Shown here piece after piece: positions 9,633 to 18,122 of a stretch of DNA of 64,000 nucleotides (within the stretch, counting starts at the first letter, position 1; every line of letters begins with the position of its first letter). The stretch comes from Streptomyces sp. RKAG293. Lineage in GTDB: Bacteria > Actinomycetota > Actinomycetes > Streptomycetales > Streptomycetaceae. Both the position numbers and the translations under genes were made by a program. The stretch is from positions 2,238,501 to 2,302,500 of the forward strand of contig NZ_JAJOZB010000001.1 of NCBI RefSeq assembly GCF_023701745.1. Reading direction: 5' to 3'. The notes under the pieces are model-generated. The model worked only from the letters and a program-made list of their open reading frames with translations, was not told the DNA's origin and did not search any database.

Positions 9633-10763
9633 TCAGGCCATGAACGCCGGCGCCCCGACGGGCAGAATAAATCGGAACTGGGCTCCGCCGCCGGGGGCCC
9701 GGCCGACCGCGATCGTCCCGCCGTGCGCCTCGACGATGCCCTTGACGATGTACAGGCCCAGGCCGGTGCCGCCGCGCTTGCTCCCCCGCCAGAAGCGGGT
9801 GAAGACGCGGCTCATCGACTCCTCGGGGATGCCGGGGCCCTCGTCGCTCACCGTCAGTGCCGTACCTTCCGCGCGTTCCTTGTCCGGGGTGCCCAGAACC
9901 GAGGGCGCCACCTCGATGGTGACCTGTCCCTCGCCGTGCCGCACCGCATTTTCCAGCAGGTTGCCGAGGATCTGGTCGATCTTGTCGGGATCGGCCCACA
10001 GGGCGGGCAGCGGCTGGGTGACCTCGACCCGGAAGCGGTCCCTGGACTGCCCGGCGGCCACATGCGAGTCCACATGCCGGTTGACCATCGCGGCGATGTC
10101 GACCGGCTGGCGGCGCACCTCCAGGCGGCCGGAGTCGATCCGGGAGATGTCGAGCAGCTCGGCGATCAGCCGGGTGACGCGGTTGGCGTCCTGGTCGACG
10201 GTCTCCAGCATCAGTTTCTTCTGGTCGTCGGTGAACCGCTCCCACTTGGCCAGCAGCGTCGCGGTGAAGCCCTTGACCGAGGTGAGGGGCGAGCGCAGCT
10301 CGTGCGCGACGGTGGCGATCAGCTCGGCGTGACTGCGCTCGGTACGGCGCCGCGCCTCGGTGCCGCGCAGGGCGACGACGAGCCGGCGGACCGGGCCGGT
10401 CGGGTGGGTGCGCACATAGCGCGCGGAGACCAGCACCTCGCGGCCGCCGGGCAGCAGCAGATTCCGTTCCGGCTGGCCCACCCGGATCGCGAGCCCCTGG
10501 TACGGGTCGGTCAGCGACCACCAGCGGCGGCCTTCGAGGTCCTCCAGCGGCAGCGCCCGCTCGATGGGCGCGCCCAGCACGTCGGCCGGGTGCAGCGCGG
10601 TGATCCGGGCGGCGGCGGAGTTGAAGCAGATGACCCGGCCGTCCTCGTCCGCGACGACGAGTCCGTCGGGAAGGTCGTCCGGTGTGAGTCCGTACTCGCC
10701 CAGGCCCGCCGCCCAGCTCGCGAGCGTGGCAGGCGTGGTGCTCTCGGTAGCCGCGACGTCCAT
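9633..10763 (-). CDS. PAS-domain sensor histidine kinase
   Basis: A 376-residue cytoplasmic histidine kinase with no membrane segment. A PAS domain (DGLVVADEDGRVICFNSAA) occupies about residues 30-140, then a HisKA dimerisation domain with the phospho-accepting His in VAHELRSPLTSVKG, and a HATPase domain with N box LLENAVRHGEG, G1 SDEGPGIPEE and G2 GTGLGLYIVKG. It probably senses an internal cue. No response regulator gene is adjacent. It sits between pheS and the RNA methyltransferase, all on the minus strand, 41 bases after the latter. The ATG at 10763 is preceded by a run of G typical of a purine-rich ribosome site. Confidence 0.93.
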   Translation of the reverse strand: MDVAATESTTPATLASWAAGLGEYGLTPDDLPDGLVVADEDGRVICFNSAAARITALHPADVLGAPIERALPLEDLEGRRWWSLTDPYQGLAIRVGQPERNLLLPGGREVLVSARYVRTHPTGPVRRLVVALRGTEARRRTERSHAELIATVAHELRSPLTSVKGFTATLLAKWERFTDDQKKLMLETVDQDANRVTRLIAELLDISRIDSGRLEVRRQPVDIAAMVNRHVDSHVAAGQSRDRFRVEVTQPLPALWADPDKIDQILGNLLENAVRHGEGQVTIEVAPSVLGTPDKERAEGTALTVSDEGPGIPEESMSRVFTRFWRGSKRGGTGLGLYIVKGIVEAHGGTIAVGRAPGGGAQFRFILPVGAPAFMA

Positions 10764-10804
10764 CTCCGCACCCCCCTTCTCAGGGCCCCCGGGCCGCAAC
10801 CCTA

Positions 10805-11668
10805 CTAGCTGGATGTGACGGAGCGGCACCCTCCGGGCGCACGCTGCGCCCGGGCGGAGGCATAGAGGCACACGGCGGCGGCCGTGGCGAGGTTGAGACT
10901 TTCGGCCTTGCCGTGGATCGGGACGCGCACCACCTCGTCCGCGAGTGCGCGGGTCTCCTCCGGCAGTCCCCAGGCCTCGTTGCCGAAGATCCAGCCGGTG
11001 GGGCCGCCCATGGTGCCCTCGTCGAGTTCGGCGTCCAGGTCCCGTACGCCGGCTCCGTCGGCGGCGACCAGCCGCACTCCGGCCGCGCGCAGGCCGGCGA
11101 CGGCCGTCTCGACGGGTACGCCGACGGCGACGGGCAGATGGAAGAGACTGCCGACCGAGGCGCGCACGCACTTGGGGTTGTACAGGTCGACGGAGGCGTC
11201 GGTGAGGATCACCGCGTCGGCGCCGGCCGCGTCCGCGCAGCGCAGCACGGTTCCGGCGTTGCCGGGGTCCCGGACGTGCGCGAGGACCGCGACGAGTTGG
11301 GGAGCGGATCGCAGAATGTCATCGAATGGGGAGTCCAGGAAGCGGCAGATGCCCACGATGCCCTGCGGGGTGACGGTGTCGGAGATCTCGGCGACGACCT
11401 CGTCGGCGGCGGTGAGCACCGGGGCCCCGATCGCGCGGGCGGCCGCGACGATGTCGGCGTGCCGCTCGGCGGCCTCGGGGGTCGCGTACAGCTCGATGAG
11501 CGTGCGCCCGGCGGCGCCACCGGGGTGGCTGATGGCCTCCCTGACCGCCTGCGGGCCCTCCGCGATGAACCGTCGCTCCTTGCCGCGGAAGCTGCGCTTG
11601 GCCAGGCGGTGGGCCGCGGTGACACGCGGGGATCGCAAGGAGGTCAGCTCGGGCTCGGGGCTCGCCAT
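10805..11668 (-). CDS. TrmH/SpoU-family RNA 2'-O-methyltransferase
   Basis: A 287-residue SPOUT methyltransferase that puts a methyl on a ribose 2'-OH of rRNA or tRNA using S-adenosylmethionine. An N-terminal substrate-binding domain (RSFRGKERRFIAEGPQAVRE) is followed by the knotted catalytic domain with motif 1 RDPGNAGTVLRCADAAGAD, motif 2 GWIFGNEAWGLPEE and motif 3 IPIHGKAESLNLATAAAVCLY (here VRVPIHGKAES). The target base is unknown. It lies just downstream of the infC-rpmI-rplT terminator, next to the other translation genes, and upstream of the sensor kinase. The ATG at 11668 precedes MASPEPELTSL; the extension to 11734 runs into the terminator. Confidence 0.93.
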   Translation of the reverse strand: MASPEPELTSLRSPRVTAAHRLAKRSFRGKERRFIAEGPQAVREAISHPGGAAGRTLIELYATPEAAERHADIVAAARAIGAPVLTAADEVVAEISDTVTPQGIVGICRFLDSPFDDILRSAPQLVAVLAHVRDPGNAGTVLRCADAAGADAVILTDASVDLYNPKCVRASVGSLFHLPVAVGVPVETAVAGLRAAGVRLVAADGAGVRDLDAELDEGTMGGPTGWIFGNEAWGLPEETRALADEVVRVPIHGKAESLNLATAAAVCLYASARAQRAPGGCRSVTSS

Positions 11669-11733
11669 GGGGAGTGCTCGCTTCTGGGGTGGATCCGGGA
11701 GATGACGTAGGCCCTGGGCGCCGGGACAGCACA

Positions 11734-11762
11734 CGGACCCGCAGGCTCAGCCTGCGGGTCCG
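11734..11762 (-). terminator. Terminator of the infC-rpmI-rplT operon
   Basis: Perfect 13-bp stem, CGGACCCGCAGGC (11734-11746) with its complement (11750-11762), loop TCA, between the rplT stop and the methyltransferase start. Confidence 0.8.
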
Positions 11763-11818
11763 GGGACTGCCGTGGGGGTCACTCGGGGCGACCCCGGCAG
11801 CACCCCGTCGCGTCGTTC

Positions 11819-12202
11819 TCAGGCGGCCTTGGGCGCGTTGACGTCCGTCGGCAGCGCCTTCTTGGCAACCTCGACCAGCGCGGCGAAGGCGTTGGGGTCG
11901 TTGACGGCCAGCTCGGCGAGGATCTTGCGGTCCACCTCGATGTTGGCGGCGTTCAGACCCTGGATGAGGCGGTTGTACGTCATGTCGTTCTGACGGGCAG
12001 CGGCGTTGATGCGCTGGATCCACAGCCGACGGAAGTCGCCCTTGCGCTTCTTGCGGTCGTTGAAGTTGTAGACCAGGGAGTGGGTGACCTGCTCCTTGGC
12101 CTTGCGGTACAGGCGCGAACGCTGACCGCGGTAACCCTTCGCCGCTTCGAGGATTGCCCTGCGCTTCTTGTGGGCGTTTACAGCCCTCTTGACGCGTGCC
12201 AC
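11819..12202 (-). CDS. rplT: Ribosomal protein L20
   Basis: A 127-residue L20 of the 50S subunit, essential for early assembly. The sequence starts [19 protein letters not shown] and has the typical basic N-terminal extension, [18 protein letters not shown], then the globular helices with [20 protein letters not shown]. Last gene of infC-rpmI-rplT, 111 bases after rpmI, followed by a strong hairpin terminator. Confidence 0.98.
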   Translation of the reverse strand: MARVKRAVNAHKKRRAILEAAKGYRGQRSRLYRKAKEQVTHSLVYNFNDRKKRKGDFRRLWIQRINAAARQNDMTYNRLIQGLNAANIEVDRKILAELAVNDPNAFAALVEVAKKALPTDVNAPKAA

Positions 12203-12313
12203 TTGATAACTCCTTGTAGGGGACCGCGGGGGGACTCACGCGGCCCGAAAGCGATGGGATCCCGGTTGGACGTCGCGCCCCTCGGTGTCCTCACGGACGA
12301 TGGGGCGCGGCCG

Positions 12314-12508
12314 TCACAGACCGAGAAGCTTCTTGATCTTCTTGGTGTCGGCCTTGGCGAGCTGGACCGTGCCGGCGAGGCGGCGCGTCTTGCTCGACGG
12401 CTTGTGCTCGAGCAGGTGACGACGGCCGGCGCGCTCACGCATGATCTTGCCGCTGCCGGTGACCTTGAAGCGCTTGCTGGCACCGCTGTGCGTCTTGTTC
12501 TTCGGCAT
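12314..12508 (-). CDS. rpmI: Ribosomal protein L35
   Basis: A 64-residue L35 starting [20 protein letters not shown], with the basic [18 protein letters not shown] region and C-terminal KIKKLLGL, as in other bacteria. Middle gene of the conserved infC-rpmI-rplT operon, 108 bases downstream of infC. Its start follows a clear ribosome site (GAGGAGA) at short distance. Confidence 0.98.
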   Translation of the reverse strand: MPKNKTHSGASKRFKVTGSGKIMRERAGRRHLLEHKPSSKTRRLAGTVQLAKADTKKIKKLLGL

Positions 12509-12616
12509 GTCGCCGTAGTCTCCTCGTCGCTGGCCCTCCCGTCCGCCACAGGTGCGGACGGAGAGCGTCAGTACTGTCTTCCATCCCGGAACGGTGCCCC
12601 GGGGCCTTACGCGGTC

Positions 12617-13360
12617 TCAGTTGTCCTCGACCGGCTTGTCGGCAGGCTTCTCAGCCGATTCCTCGGCCGCTTCGACGACCGGCGCCTCGGCGGACTCCTC
12701 GGAACCCTCGGAGTTCTCGACGGTGCCGTCGATGGACTCGTCGTGCTCGTCGGACTCGTCGTCGGAGCCGTAACCCTGACGCTCGGCCTTGCGAACAGCC
12801 GCTGCCTCGCGGGCTTCGGCCATCGCTTCGGTCTTCTTCTTGTGAGGACCGAGAACCATGATCATGTTTCGGCCGTCCTGCTTCGGATTCGACTCGATGA
12901 AGCCGAGCTCCTCCACGTCGGACGCCAGTCGCTGCAGCAGCCGGAAGCCCAGCTCGGGGCGGGACTGCTCGCGACCACGGAACATGATCGTGATCTTGAC
13001 CTTGTCGCCCTGCTTCAGGAAGCGGACGACGTGGCCCTTCTTGGTGTCGTAGTCGTGCGGGTCGATCTTCGGCCGGAGTTTCATCTCCTTGATGACCGTG
13101 TGCGCCTGGTTCTTGCGCGCCTCACGGGCCTTCATGGCCGATTCGTACTTGAACTTCCCGTAGTCCATGAGCTTGCACACGGGCGGACGTGCGGTCGCTG
13201 CGACCTCGACCAGGTCGAGGTCGTATTCCTGCGCAAGCTCCAGGGCCTTGGCAAGCGGCACGATGCCGACCTGCTCACCACTGGGACCGACGAGTCGCAC
13301 CTCGGGGACGCGAATGCGGTCGTTGATGCGAGGCTCGACGATGCGGGGCTCGGCGCTGAT
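12617..13360 (-). CDS. infC: Translation initiation factor IF-3, probable AUC start
   Basis: IF-3 binds the 30S subunit, prevents subunit joining and checks the start codon. The N-terminal domain ([21 protein letters not shown]), linker and C-terminal domain ([19 protein letters not shown]) are complete. A long acidic tail of about 50 residues ([14 protein letters not shown] and Ala/Glu-rich repeats) extends the protein, as in other actinobacteria. The best start is not ATG or GTG: a GAGGAGG ribosome site lies 4 bases before ATC at 13360 ([14 protein letters not shown]). The longer frame to a start at 13405 has no such site. AUU/AUC starts are known for infC elsewhere, where they let IF-3 autoregulate. 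A leader attenuator precedes the gene. Confidence 0.95.
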   Translation of the reverse strand: MSAEPRIVEPRINDRIRVPEVRLVGPSGEQVGIVPLAKALELAQEYDLDLVEVAATARPPVCKLMDYGKFKYESAMKAREARKNQAHTVIKEMKLRPKIDPHDYDTKKGHVVRFLKQGDKVKITIMFRGREQSRPELGFRLLQRLASDVEELGFIESNPKQDGRNMIMVLGPHKKKTEAMAEAREAAAVRKAERQGYGSDDESDEHDESIDGTVENSEGSEESAEAPVVEAAEESAEKPADKPVEDN

Positions 13361-13443
13361 GGGGCCTCCTCGGTTGCACCACGCGGCCGCCTGGCGGACA
13401 GCCACGTAACGTCTGTGTCGTCCGACCCCTGTACTCAGAACGC

Positions 13444-13475
13444 AAAAAACGCCCCGAACAGGTCACAGGCAGGGC
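13444..13475 (-). terminator. Leader attenuator of infC
   Basis: Minus strand: a stem GCCCTG/CGGGGC (13475-13470 with 13456-13451) is followed immediately by six T's (13449-13444), a rare T-tract in this GC-rich DNA. It lies about 85 bases before the infC start and about 190 bases after the proposed promoter, so it would end most transcripts before infC unless relieved. Confidence 0.55.
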
Positions 13476-13663
13476 TCCTCAAAACCGGGAGCACCGCCAC
13501 GGAACACCGCGGGGCGCAACAGGCAGCGCGTTCGGCATCCGGGAGAACCATCCACCGAAGAACGCTGCCAGACCGGACCCGCCAACCTCTCGGTCGGTCG
13601 GGTGGGAGATCGGAGCCTCCACTTGTGGGCCGGGCACAGGTGTGTCCGACCGGTCGATTTGCA

Positions 13664-13692
13664 AGCATACCAGTGACCTGCGGAAGCCCGTA
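13664..13692 (-). promoter_or_regulatory. Putative infC promoter
   Basis: TATGCT (13669-13664) matches the -10 consensus, with TTACGG-like sequence 18 bases upstream as a weak -35. It would produce a leader of roughly 290 bases holding the attenuator. On the plus strand TATCGT at about 13739 lies 7 bases before the DUF1844 ATG and may give a leaderless transcript. Nothing else is evident in 13361-13751. Confidence 0.4.
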
Positions 13693-13751
13693 ATCGGCGG
13701 GATCGTACCCGTCGGCGTGGGCCTGCCGCGCGGTCGCCTATCGTGAGGGCC

Positions 13752-14105
13752 ATGAGTGACGAGAACGAGACCCCTGACTTCGACGCGATGACCCGCGACA
13801 TCGCGGACGTTCCCGCGGTCGAGGTCATCACGACGGTGGCGGTCCACCTGATGAGCGCGGCGGCCGTCAACCTGGGCCTCGCCGAGGAGGGCCCGGAGCA
13901 CAAGGACCTGGACGAGGCCCGGAAGCTGATCACCGCACTGGCCGGCCTGGTCACCGCCGGCGCGCCGGAGATCAGCACCTACCACGCCGCCCCGCTCAAG
14001 GACGGTCTGAAGTCGCTGCAGCTGGCCTTCCGCGAGGCCTCCCTGGTACCGGACGAGCCCGGCCACGGACCCGGCGAGAAGCTCACCGGACCCGTCTACA
14101 GCTGA
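13752..14105 (+). CDS. DUF1844 family protein
   Basis: A 117-residue cytoplasmic protein whose core, ITTVAVHLMSAAAVNLGLAEE and DLDEARKLITALAGLVTAGAPE, matches DUF1844, a conserved helical protein of unknown function found beside infC in actinobacteria. It is divergent from infC and shares its intergenic region, so the two may be co-regulated. The ATG at 13752 has GAGGG close by. Confidence 0.9.
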   Translation: MSDENETPDFDAMTRDIADVPAVEVITTVAVHLMSAAAVNLGLAEEGPEHKDLDEARKLITALAGLVTAGAPEISTYHAAPLKDGLKSLQLAFREASLVPDEPGHGPGEKLTGPVYS

Positions 14106-14153
14106 GCTGAAGCCGGGCCGACGGGACCGCCGGGCGCGCCGCCCCAGGTCGCG

Positions 14154-14936
14154 TCAGGCCGTCTCCGGCCGTTCCGCCCCGGTGTCCCCGGCATCCCGGG
14201 CGGCCTGATCGGCGTGGTCGGCGTGGTCGTCCACCCGGAGGCCGCCGTGCCGCGCGGCCGTCGGCGGGTGGGTCACATGGTGCACCAGCGCCGCCAGCGC
14301 GCCGCCGATCAGCGGCGCCACGAGGAACAGCCACAGCTGCGACAGCGCGGCTCCGCCCGCGAAGAGGGCGGGGCCGAGGCTGCGCGCCGGGTTCACCGAG
14401 GTCCCGGTCAGCGGGATGCCGACCAGGTGGATCGCGGCCAGCGCCAGGCCGATCGGCAGGCCGTCGAAGCCGAACACCGCCACCTTGTGCGTGACGGAGA
14501 GCACCACGAACACCAGCAGGAACGTCAGCACCACCTCGACGACGAACGCGCCGCCGATGTTGATGCCGACCGCGGACCGGCTGCCGTAGCCGTTGGTGCC
14601 GAACGCCCCGCTGGTCTTCAGCCCCGGCACCTGCTTGGCCACCAGGAAGAGCAGCGCGGCGCCCGCGATGCCGCCCAGCAGCTGGGCGACCCAGTACTCG
14701 ACGGCCGTCCGGACGCTGATGCGCCCGGCGACCAGCATGCCGAGGGTGACGGCCGGGTTCACATGGCAGCCGGAGATCGGGCCGAGCGCGTAGGCCAGCG
14801 CCAGCAGTGTGAAGCCGAAGGCGAGCGCGATGCCGAGGGTGCCGATGTACTCACCCGCCAGTACCGCGGATCCGACGGCGAAGAAGACCAGCAGCAGCGT
14901 GCCCAGGAATTCACAGGTCACTGTCCGCTTGTCCAT
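14154..14936 (-). CDS. MIP-family channel, aquaporin Z-like
   Basis: A 260-residue channel with six membrane helices and both signature loops: GCHVNPAVTLG in the first half and TSVNPARSLGPAL in the second. The NPA pairs line the pore; the absence of the large glycerol-channel loops and the NPAR context favour a water channel (AqpZ type) over a glycerol facilitator. The His/Asp-rich C-terminal tail (HGGLRVDDHADHADQAA) is probably cytoplasmic and could bind metal. The ATG at 14936 has AGGAGG at the ideal distance. Convergent with DUF1844 and likely monocistronic. Confidence 0.93.
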   Translation of the reverse strand: MDKRTVTCEFLGTLLLVFFAVGSAVLAGEYIGTLGIALAFGFTLLALAYALGPISGCHVNPAVTLGMLVAGRISVRTAVEYWVAQLLGGIAGAALLFLVAKQVPGLKTSGAFGTNGYGSRSAVGINIGGAFVVEVVLTFLLVFVVLSVTHKVAVFGFDGLPIGLALAAIHLVGIPLTGTSVNPARSLGPALFAGGAALSQLWLFLVAPLIGGALAALVHHVTHPPTAARHGGLRVDDHADHADQAARDAGDTGAERPETA

Positions 14937-15078
14937 GGGGCCTCCTGGCATCGATTACTGCCCGTATGCGTGCACTGTCGGTCTGCTCTCGCATTCTCGG
15001 TCCCAGGACCGCATCGCACACTTCGGCAGACAGTGGGGCATACCGGTTGTCACCCGGCCGTCGGCCGGACCGGTCCGC

Positions 15079-15813
15079 TCAGCGCGTGAACAGCGGCTCG
15101 CCCGACACCTCGGCATCCGGCCCCAGCAGCGCGAGGTCGAGCCCGCGGACCAGCCGGGACCGCAGCACCTCGTCGGCCGACAGGGCGGTGGCGATCCGCC
15201 GGGCCACCTCGGCCACCGCCGCGTCCGGGGCGAGGACCAGGCCGAGGGTGCCGTCCGAGGTGCCGGCCGGGGACAGATACGCGCGCAGCACCCCCGGTTC
15301 GGCGGCGACGGCCGCGCGCAGCGCGCCGAGCACCTCAGGATCGCCGAGCGGGTCCACGTGCGCACGTCCCAGGGCGACGGCGCGCAGCGCCGGGCCGGTG
15401 AGGGCGTACGGGGCCGGTCCCGCCATGTCGATCAGCAGGGTGTCGGCCTTCTCGTGCGCGAGGGCCTGGAGCGCCTGGTGCAGCGGGACGGCGACCGGCC
15501 GGGCGTCGGGGCGCCAGCGGGCGAGGGATTCGACGGAGGTGAAGGCGGGCAGCGCCCGCCGGCCGTCGGCGGCCTGGATCGTGGGTACCGCCATGTCGCT
15601 GGTCTTCTCGCGGCGCAGACCGTCAGGGCCGGTCTCCACCTCGCCCAGTACGGCCACCACGGGGACCAGCAGACGGGCGCCGGGCAGCGCGGCGAGTACA
15701 CCGGGCTCGGTCCGGCTGTCGTCGGCGTAGGCGGCGAGTGCGGTGGCCAGCGCCGCGTCGGCCGAACCGTCGTCGTCGGCGAAGCCAGGGTCGGGGATAT
15801 TCTTGAGTGACAC
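15079..15813 (-). CDS. SseB-like family protein
   Basis: A 244-residue cytoplasmic protein. The pattern (LLVPVVAVLG, AVPTIQAADGRRALPAFTS, and PVAVPLHQALQALAHEKADTLLIDMAGP) matches the SseB N-terminal domain, whose proteins are linked in E. coli to serine sensitivity; the true function is unknown. The GTG at 15813 is divergent from the serine hydrolase at 15922. No motif for catalysis is evident. Confidence 0.8.
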   Translation of the reverse strand: MSLKNIPDPGFADDDGSADAALATALAAYADDSRTEPGVLAALPGARLLVPVVAVLGEVETGPDGLRREKTSDMAVPTIQAADGRRALPAFTSVESLARWRPDARPVAVPLHQALQALAHEKADTLLIDMAGPAPYALTGPALRAVALGRAHVDPLGDPEVLGALRAAVAAEPGVLRAYLSPAGTSDGTLGLVLAPDAAVAEVARRIATALSADEVLRSRLVRGLDLALLGPDAEVSGEPLFTR

Positions 15814-15921
15814 GCTGGGCAGCGTATCCGGCCCCGGCCGGCTGCCGTCGACGGGCTCGTACCGCCCGTTTTCTCACGGCTTGTTCATCCGTGTCTCAGC
15901 GTGCGCGCAGGTTCGATTCCC

Positions 15922-16866
15922 ATGCTTGCGGGAATGCGACCTCACAACCGGCACCGGACCCGTCATACCGGCCGCACCGTCATCATCGCGACCATCGCGG
16001 CCGTCGTACTGGCGGGTGGCGGGGTGGTGGCGGGCGTCCACGCGATGGCGCGGCCGCCGGCCGGGGCAGAGGTGCGTCCGGCCGCCTCCTCCGGTGCGGC
16101 GCAGCCGGCCGGGGAGGGTGGGGAGAGCATGCCGACCGGGGCATCCGCGGCGGACCGGGACCAGGAGCTGAGCGACGCGCTCGGCACCGTGGCCGACTCG
16201 ACCGACGCCGACTTCTCCGTCGCCGTGCTGGACACCGCGTCCGGCGCGCAGGCGGTGTACGGGGACGGGACGTACGACACGGCGAGCATCGTCAAGGTCG
16301 ACATCCTCGCGGCACTGCTGCTGACGGCGCAGGACGCCGGGCGCGGTCTCACCGCCCAGGAGACGGCGAACGCCACCGTCATGATCGAGCAGAGCGACAA
16401 CGACGCCGCGACCGCGCTCTGGCACTCCGTCGGCCGCGCGGACGGCCTCGCCGAGGCCAACGAACGCCTCGGGCTGACCGGGACCGAGGGCGGCGACGGC
16501 GATCTGTGGGGGCTCACCAGGACCACGGCCGCCGACCAGCTGCGGCTGCTGCGGGCGGTGTTCGGTGCCGACTCACCGCTGGACGCCGACTCGCGCAGGT
16601 ATCTGCAGGGGCTGATGGGGCGGATATCCGACGGTCAGGACTGGGGCGTCACGGCGGCGGCGGTGCCGGCGTCCGACACCGCGCTCAAGAACGGCTGGCT
16701 GCAGCGCAGCACGACCGGGCTGTGGGACATCAACAGCATCGGCCAGGTCGCCACGGATCGGAGCACCTATCTCGTCGCGGTCCTGACCAGTGGAAACACC
16801 ACTCAGGCCGCGGGGATCGCGCTGGCAGAGGACGTCGCGCAGGCGGCGGTGGGCGCGTTCGAGTAG
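15922..16866 (+). CDS. Exported serine hydrolase, beta-lactamase-like
   Basis: A 314-residue protein with an N-terminal membrane/signal segment (TVIIATIAAVVLAGGGVVAGV) after a basic start, then a Ala/Gly-rich linker and a penicillin-binding/class A beta-lactamase fold. Visible active-site elements are the SxxK motif (SIVK, in TASIVKVDI), the SDN motif (QSDNDAA) and KNG in place of KTG (LKNGWLQ). This fits an extracytoplasmic penicillin-interacting or esterase-like protein rather than a proven antibiotic-resistance enzyme. The start may be ATG at 15922 or 15934. It is divergent from the SseB-like gene. Confidence 0.85.
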   Translation: MLAGMRPHNRHRTRHTGRTVIIATIAAVVLAGGGVVAGVHAMARPPAGAEVRPAASSGAAQPAGEGGESMPTGASAADRDQELSDALGTVADSTDADFSVAVLDTASGAQAVYGDGTYDTASIVKVDILAALLLTAQDAGRGLTAQETANATVMIEQSDNDAATALWHSVGRADGLAEANERLGLTGTEGGDGDLWGLTRTTAADQLRLLRAVFGADSPLDADSRRYLQGLMGRISDGQDWGVTAAAVPASDTALKNGWLQRSTTGLWDINSIGQVATDRSTYLVAVLTSGNTTQAAGIALAEDVAQAAVGAFE

Positions 16867-16904
16867 GGACGTTCCGGTGTTCCGGTTTTCAGGCGTTCCC
16901 GTGT

Positions 16905-18122
16905 TCAGGTAGGGATTCCGTGCGTCGCCCGGCGCCGTGACCGGCCGAGGCGGGGGCGGAACCAGAGCAGCGCCGCCGCGCCGACCAGGACTCCGCCCAG
17001 CAGTGCACAGGTGACCGCCACCCCGTCGCCGAGACCGCCGCCGTCCGCGGCCGGCGAGAGCGTGATCGTCGGGCCGGCGCCGAAGTACCGCCGCGCCGAG
17101 GGGGCCGGGGTCGGCGCCTCGGCCCGGGGTTCGAGCTTCGCCGCCGCCTTGAGCGCCGCGGCCGGGTCCATCAGACCGGTGCCGACCGCGTCGCTGCGGC
17201 CGCCGGCCGGCCGCTCACGGGTGGTGCTCTCCAGGAGCTGCTTGATCTGCGCGGGGCTCAGCTTCGGGTAGGCGGAGCGGATCAGGGCCACCGCGCCGGA
17301 GACGTACGCCGAGGCGGGGCTGGTCCCCCACCCTTCGTAGTACTTGCGGTTGGGGTCGGCCAGGATGACGTCGACACCGGGCGCCGAGACGGAGGCGTAC
17401 CAGCGCCGGGTGGAGAACGAGGCGTGCGCGCCGACCCGGTCCACGGCCGCGACCGCGATCACCCCCGGGTAGGCGGCCGGGTACGAGGAGCGGTCCGCCT
17501 GCTCGCCGCCGTTGCCCGCCGACGCGACGACTACCACGCCCTTGCCGAGGGCGTACTGGATCGCGTTGTCGTAGTCCGCGGTGGGCACGGCGGTCGCGCT
17601 GTCGTCGCCGAGCGACAGGTTGATGACGCCGGCTCCGTGGTCGGCGGCCCAGCGGATCCCGTCAGGAACCGCCTTTCCCCTGCTCGCGCGGGCTTCGTCG
17701 CGCCGGGGGTCCTTCTCCTCCAGGATCACCCGGACCGGCAGGATCTTGGCCCGGGGCGCGATGCCGAGGACGCCCTGCGAGTACCCGGGGCCATGGCCGT
17801 GGCCCGCGATGATGGCGGCCATGCCGGTGCCGTGCTTGGCCCACGTGCTGTCGCCGGGACCTGATCCGAAGCCGATGAGGTCGTTGCCGGGCAGGACCTG
17901 TCCCGCCAGGTCGGGGTGGGTGCCGTCGACACCGGTGTCCAGTACGGCGACGGTGACGCCGGCGCCCTGGCTCGTGCGCCAGGCGTCGTGCGCGTGCAGG
18001 GCGTCCAGCGTCCATTCCGCGTCGCGGACCGAGTCGGCGCGGGCGGACGCGGCCGGCAGCACGGCGAGCAGGGCTCCCAGCAGGGCGGCGGCGGTACGCC
18101 CGAGGGCGGCCGATCTCCTCAC
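16905..18122 (-). CDS. Mycosin-like subtilisin protease (S8), membrane-anchored
   Basis: A 405-residue exported protease. A signal peptide (LLGALLAVLPAASARA) precedes an S8 domain with catalytic Asp in VAVLDTGVDGTHPDLAG, His in AKHGTGMAAIIAG and Ser in GWGTSPASAYVSGAVAL, and the oxyanion Asn in ASAGNGG. A C-terminal Pro-rich linker is followed by one membrane helix (VAVTCALLGGVLVGAAALLWF) and a basic tail. The architecture is that of mycosins (MycP) linked to type VII secretion. The GTG start overlaps the stop of the upstream membrane protein by 4 bases, so the two are made together. No EccC or EsxAB genes are in the window. Confidence 0.93.
   Translation of the reverse strand: MRRSAALGRTAAALLGALLAVLPAASARADSVRDAEWTLDALHAHDAWRTSQGAGVTVAVLDTGVDGTHPDLAGQVLPGNDLIGFGSGPGDSTWAKHGTGMAAIIAGHGHGPGYSQGVLGIAPRAKILPVRVILEEKDPRRDEARASRGKAVPDGIRWAADHGAGVINLSLGDDSATAVPTADYDNAIQYALGKGVVVVASAGNGGEQADRSSYPAAYPGVIAVAAVDRVGAHASFSTRRWYASVSAPGVDVILADPNRKYYEGWGTSPASAYVSGAVALIRSAYPKLSPAQIKQLLESTTRERPAGGRSDAVGTGLMDPAAALKAAAKLEPRAEAPTPAPSARRYFGAGPTITLSPAADGGGLGDGVAVTCALLGGVLVGAAALLWFRPRLGRSRRRATHGIPT

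Noticed and set aside
13361..13405. N-terminal extension of infC to a start at 13405
   Set aside because: No ribosome-binding site and it would put the GAGGAGG site inside the coding region; the ATC at 13360 fits better.
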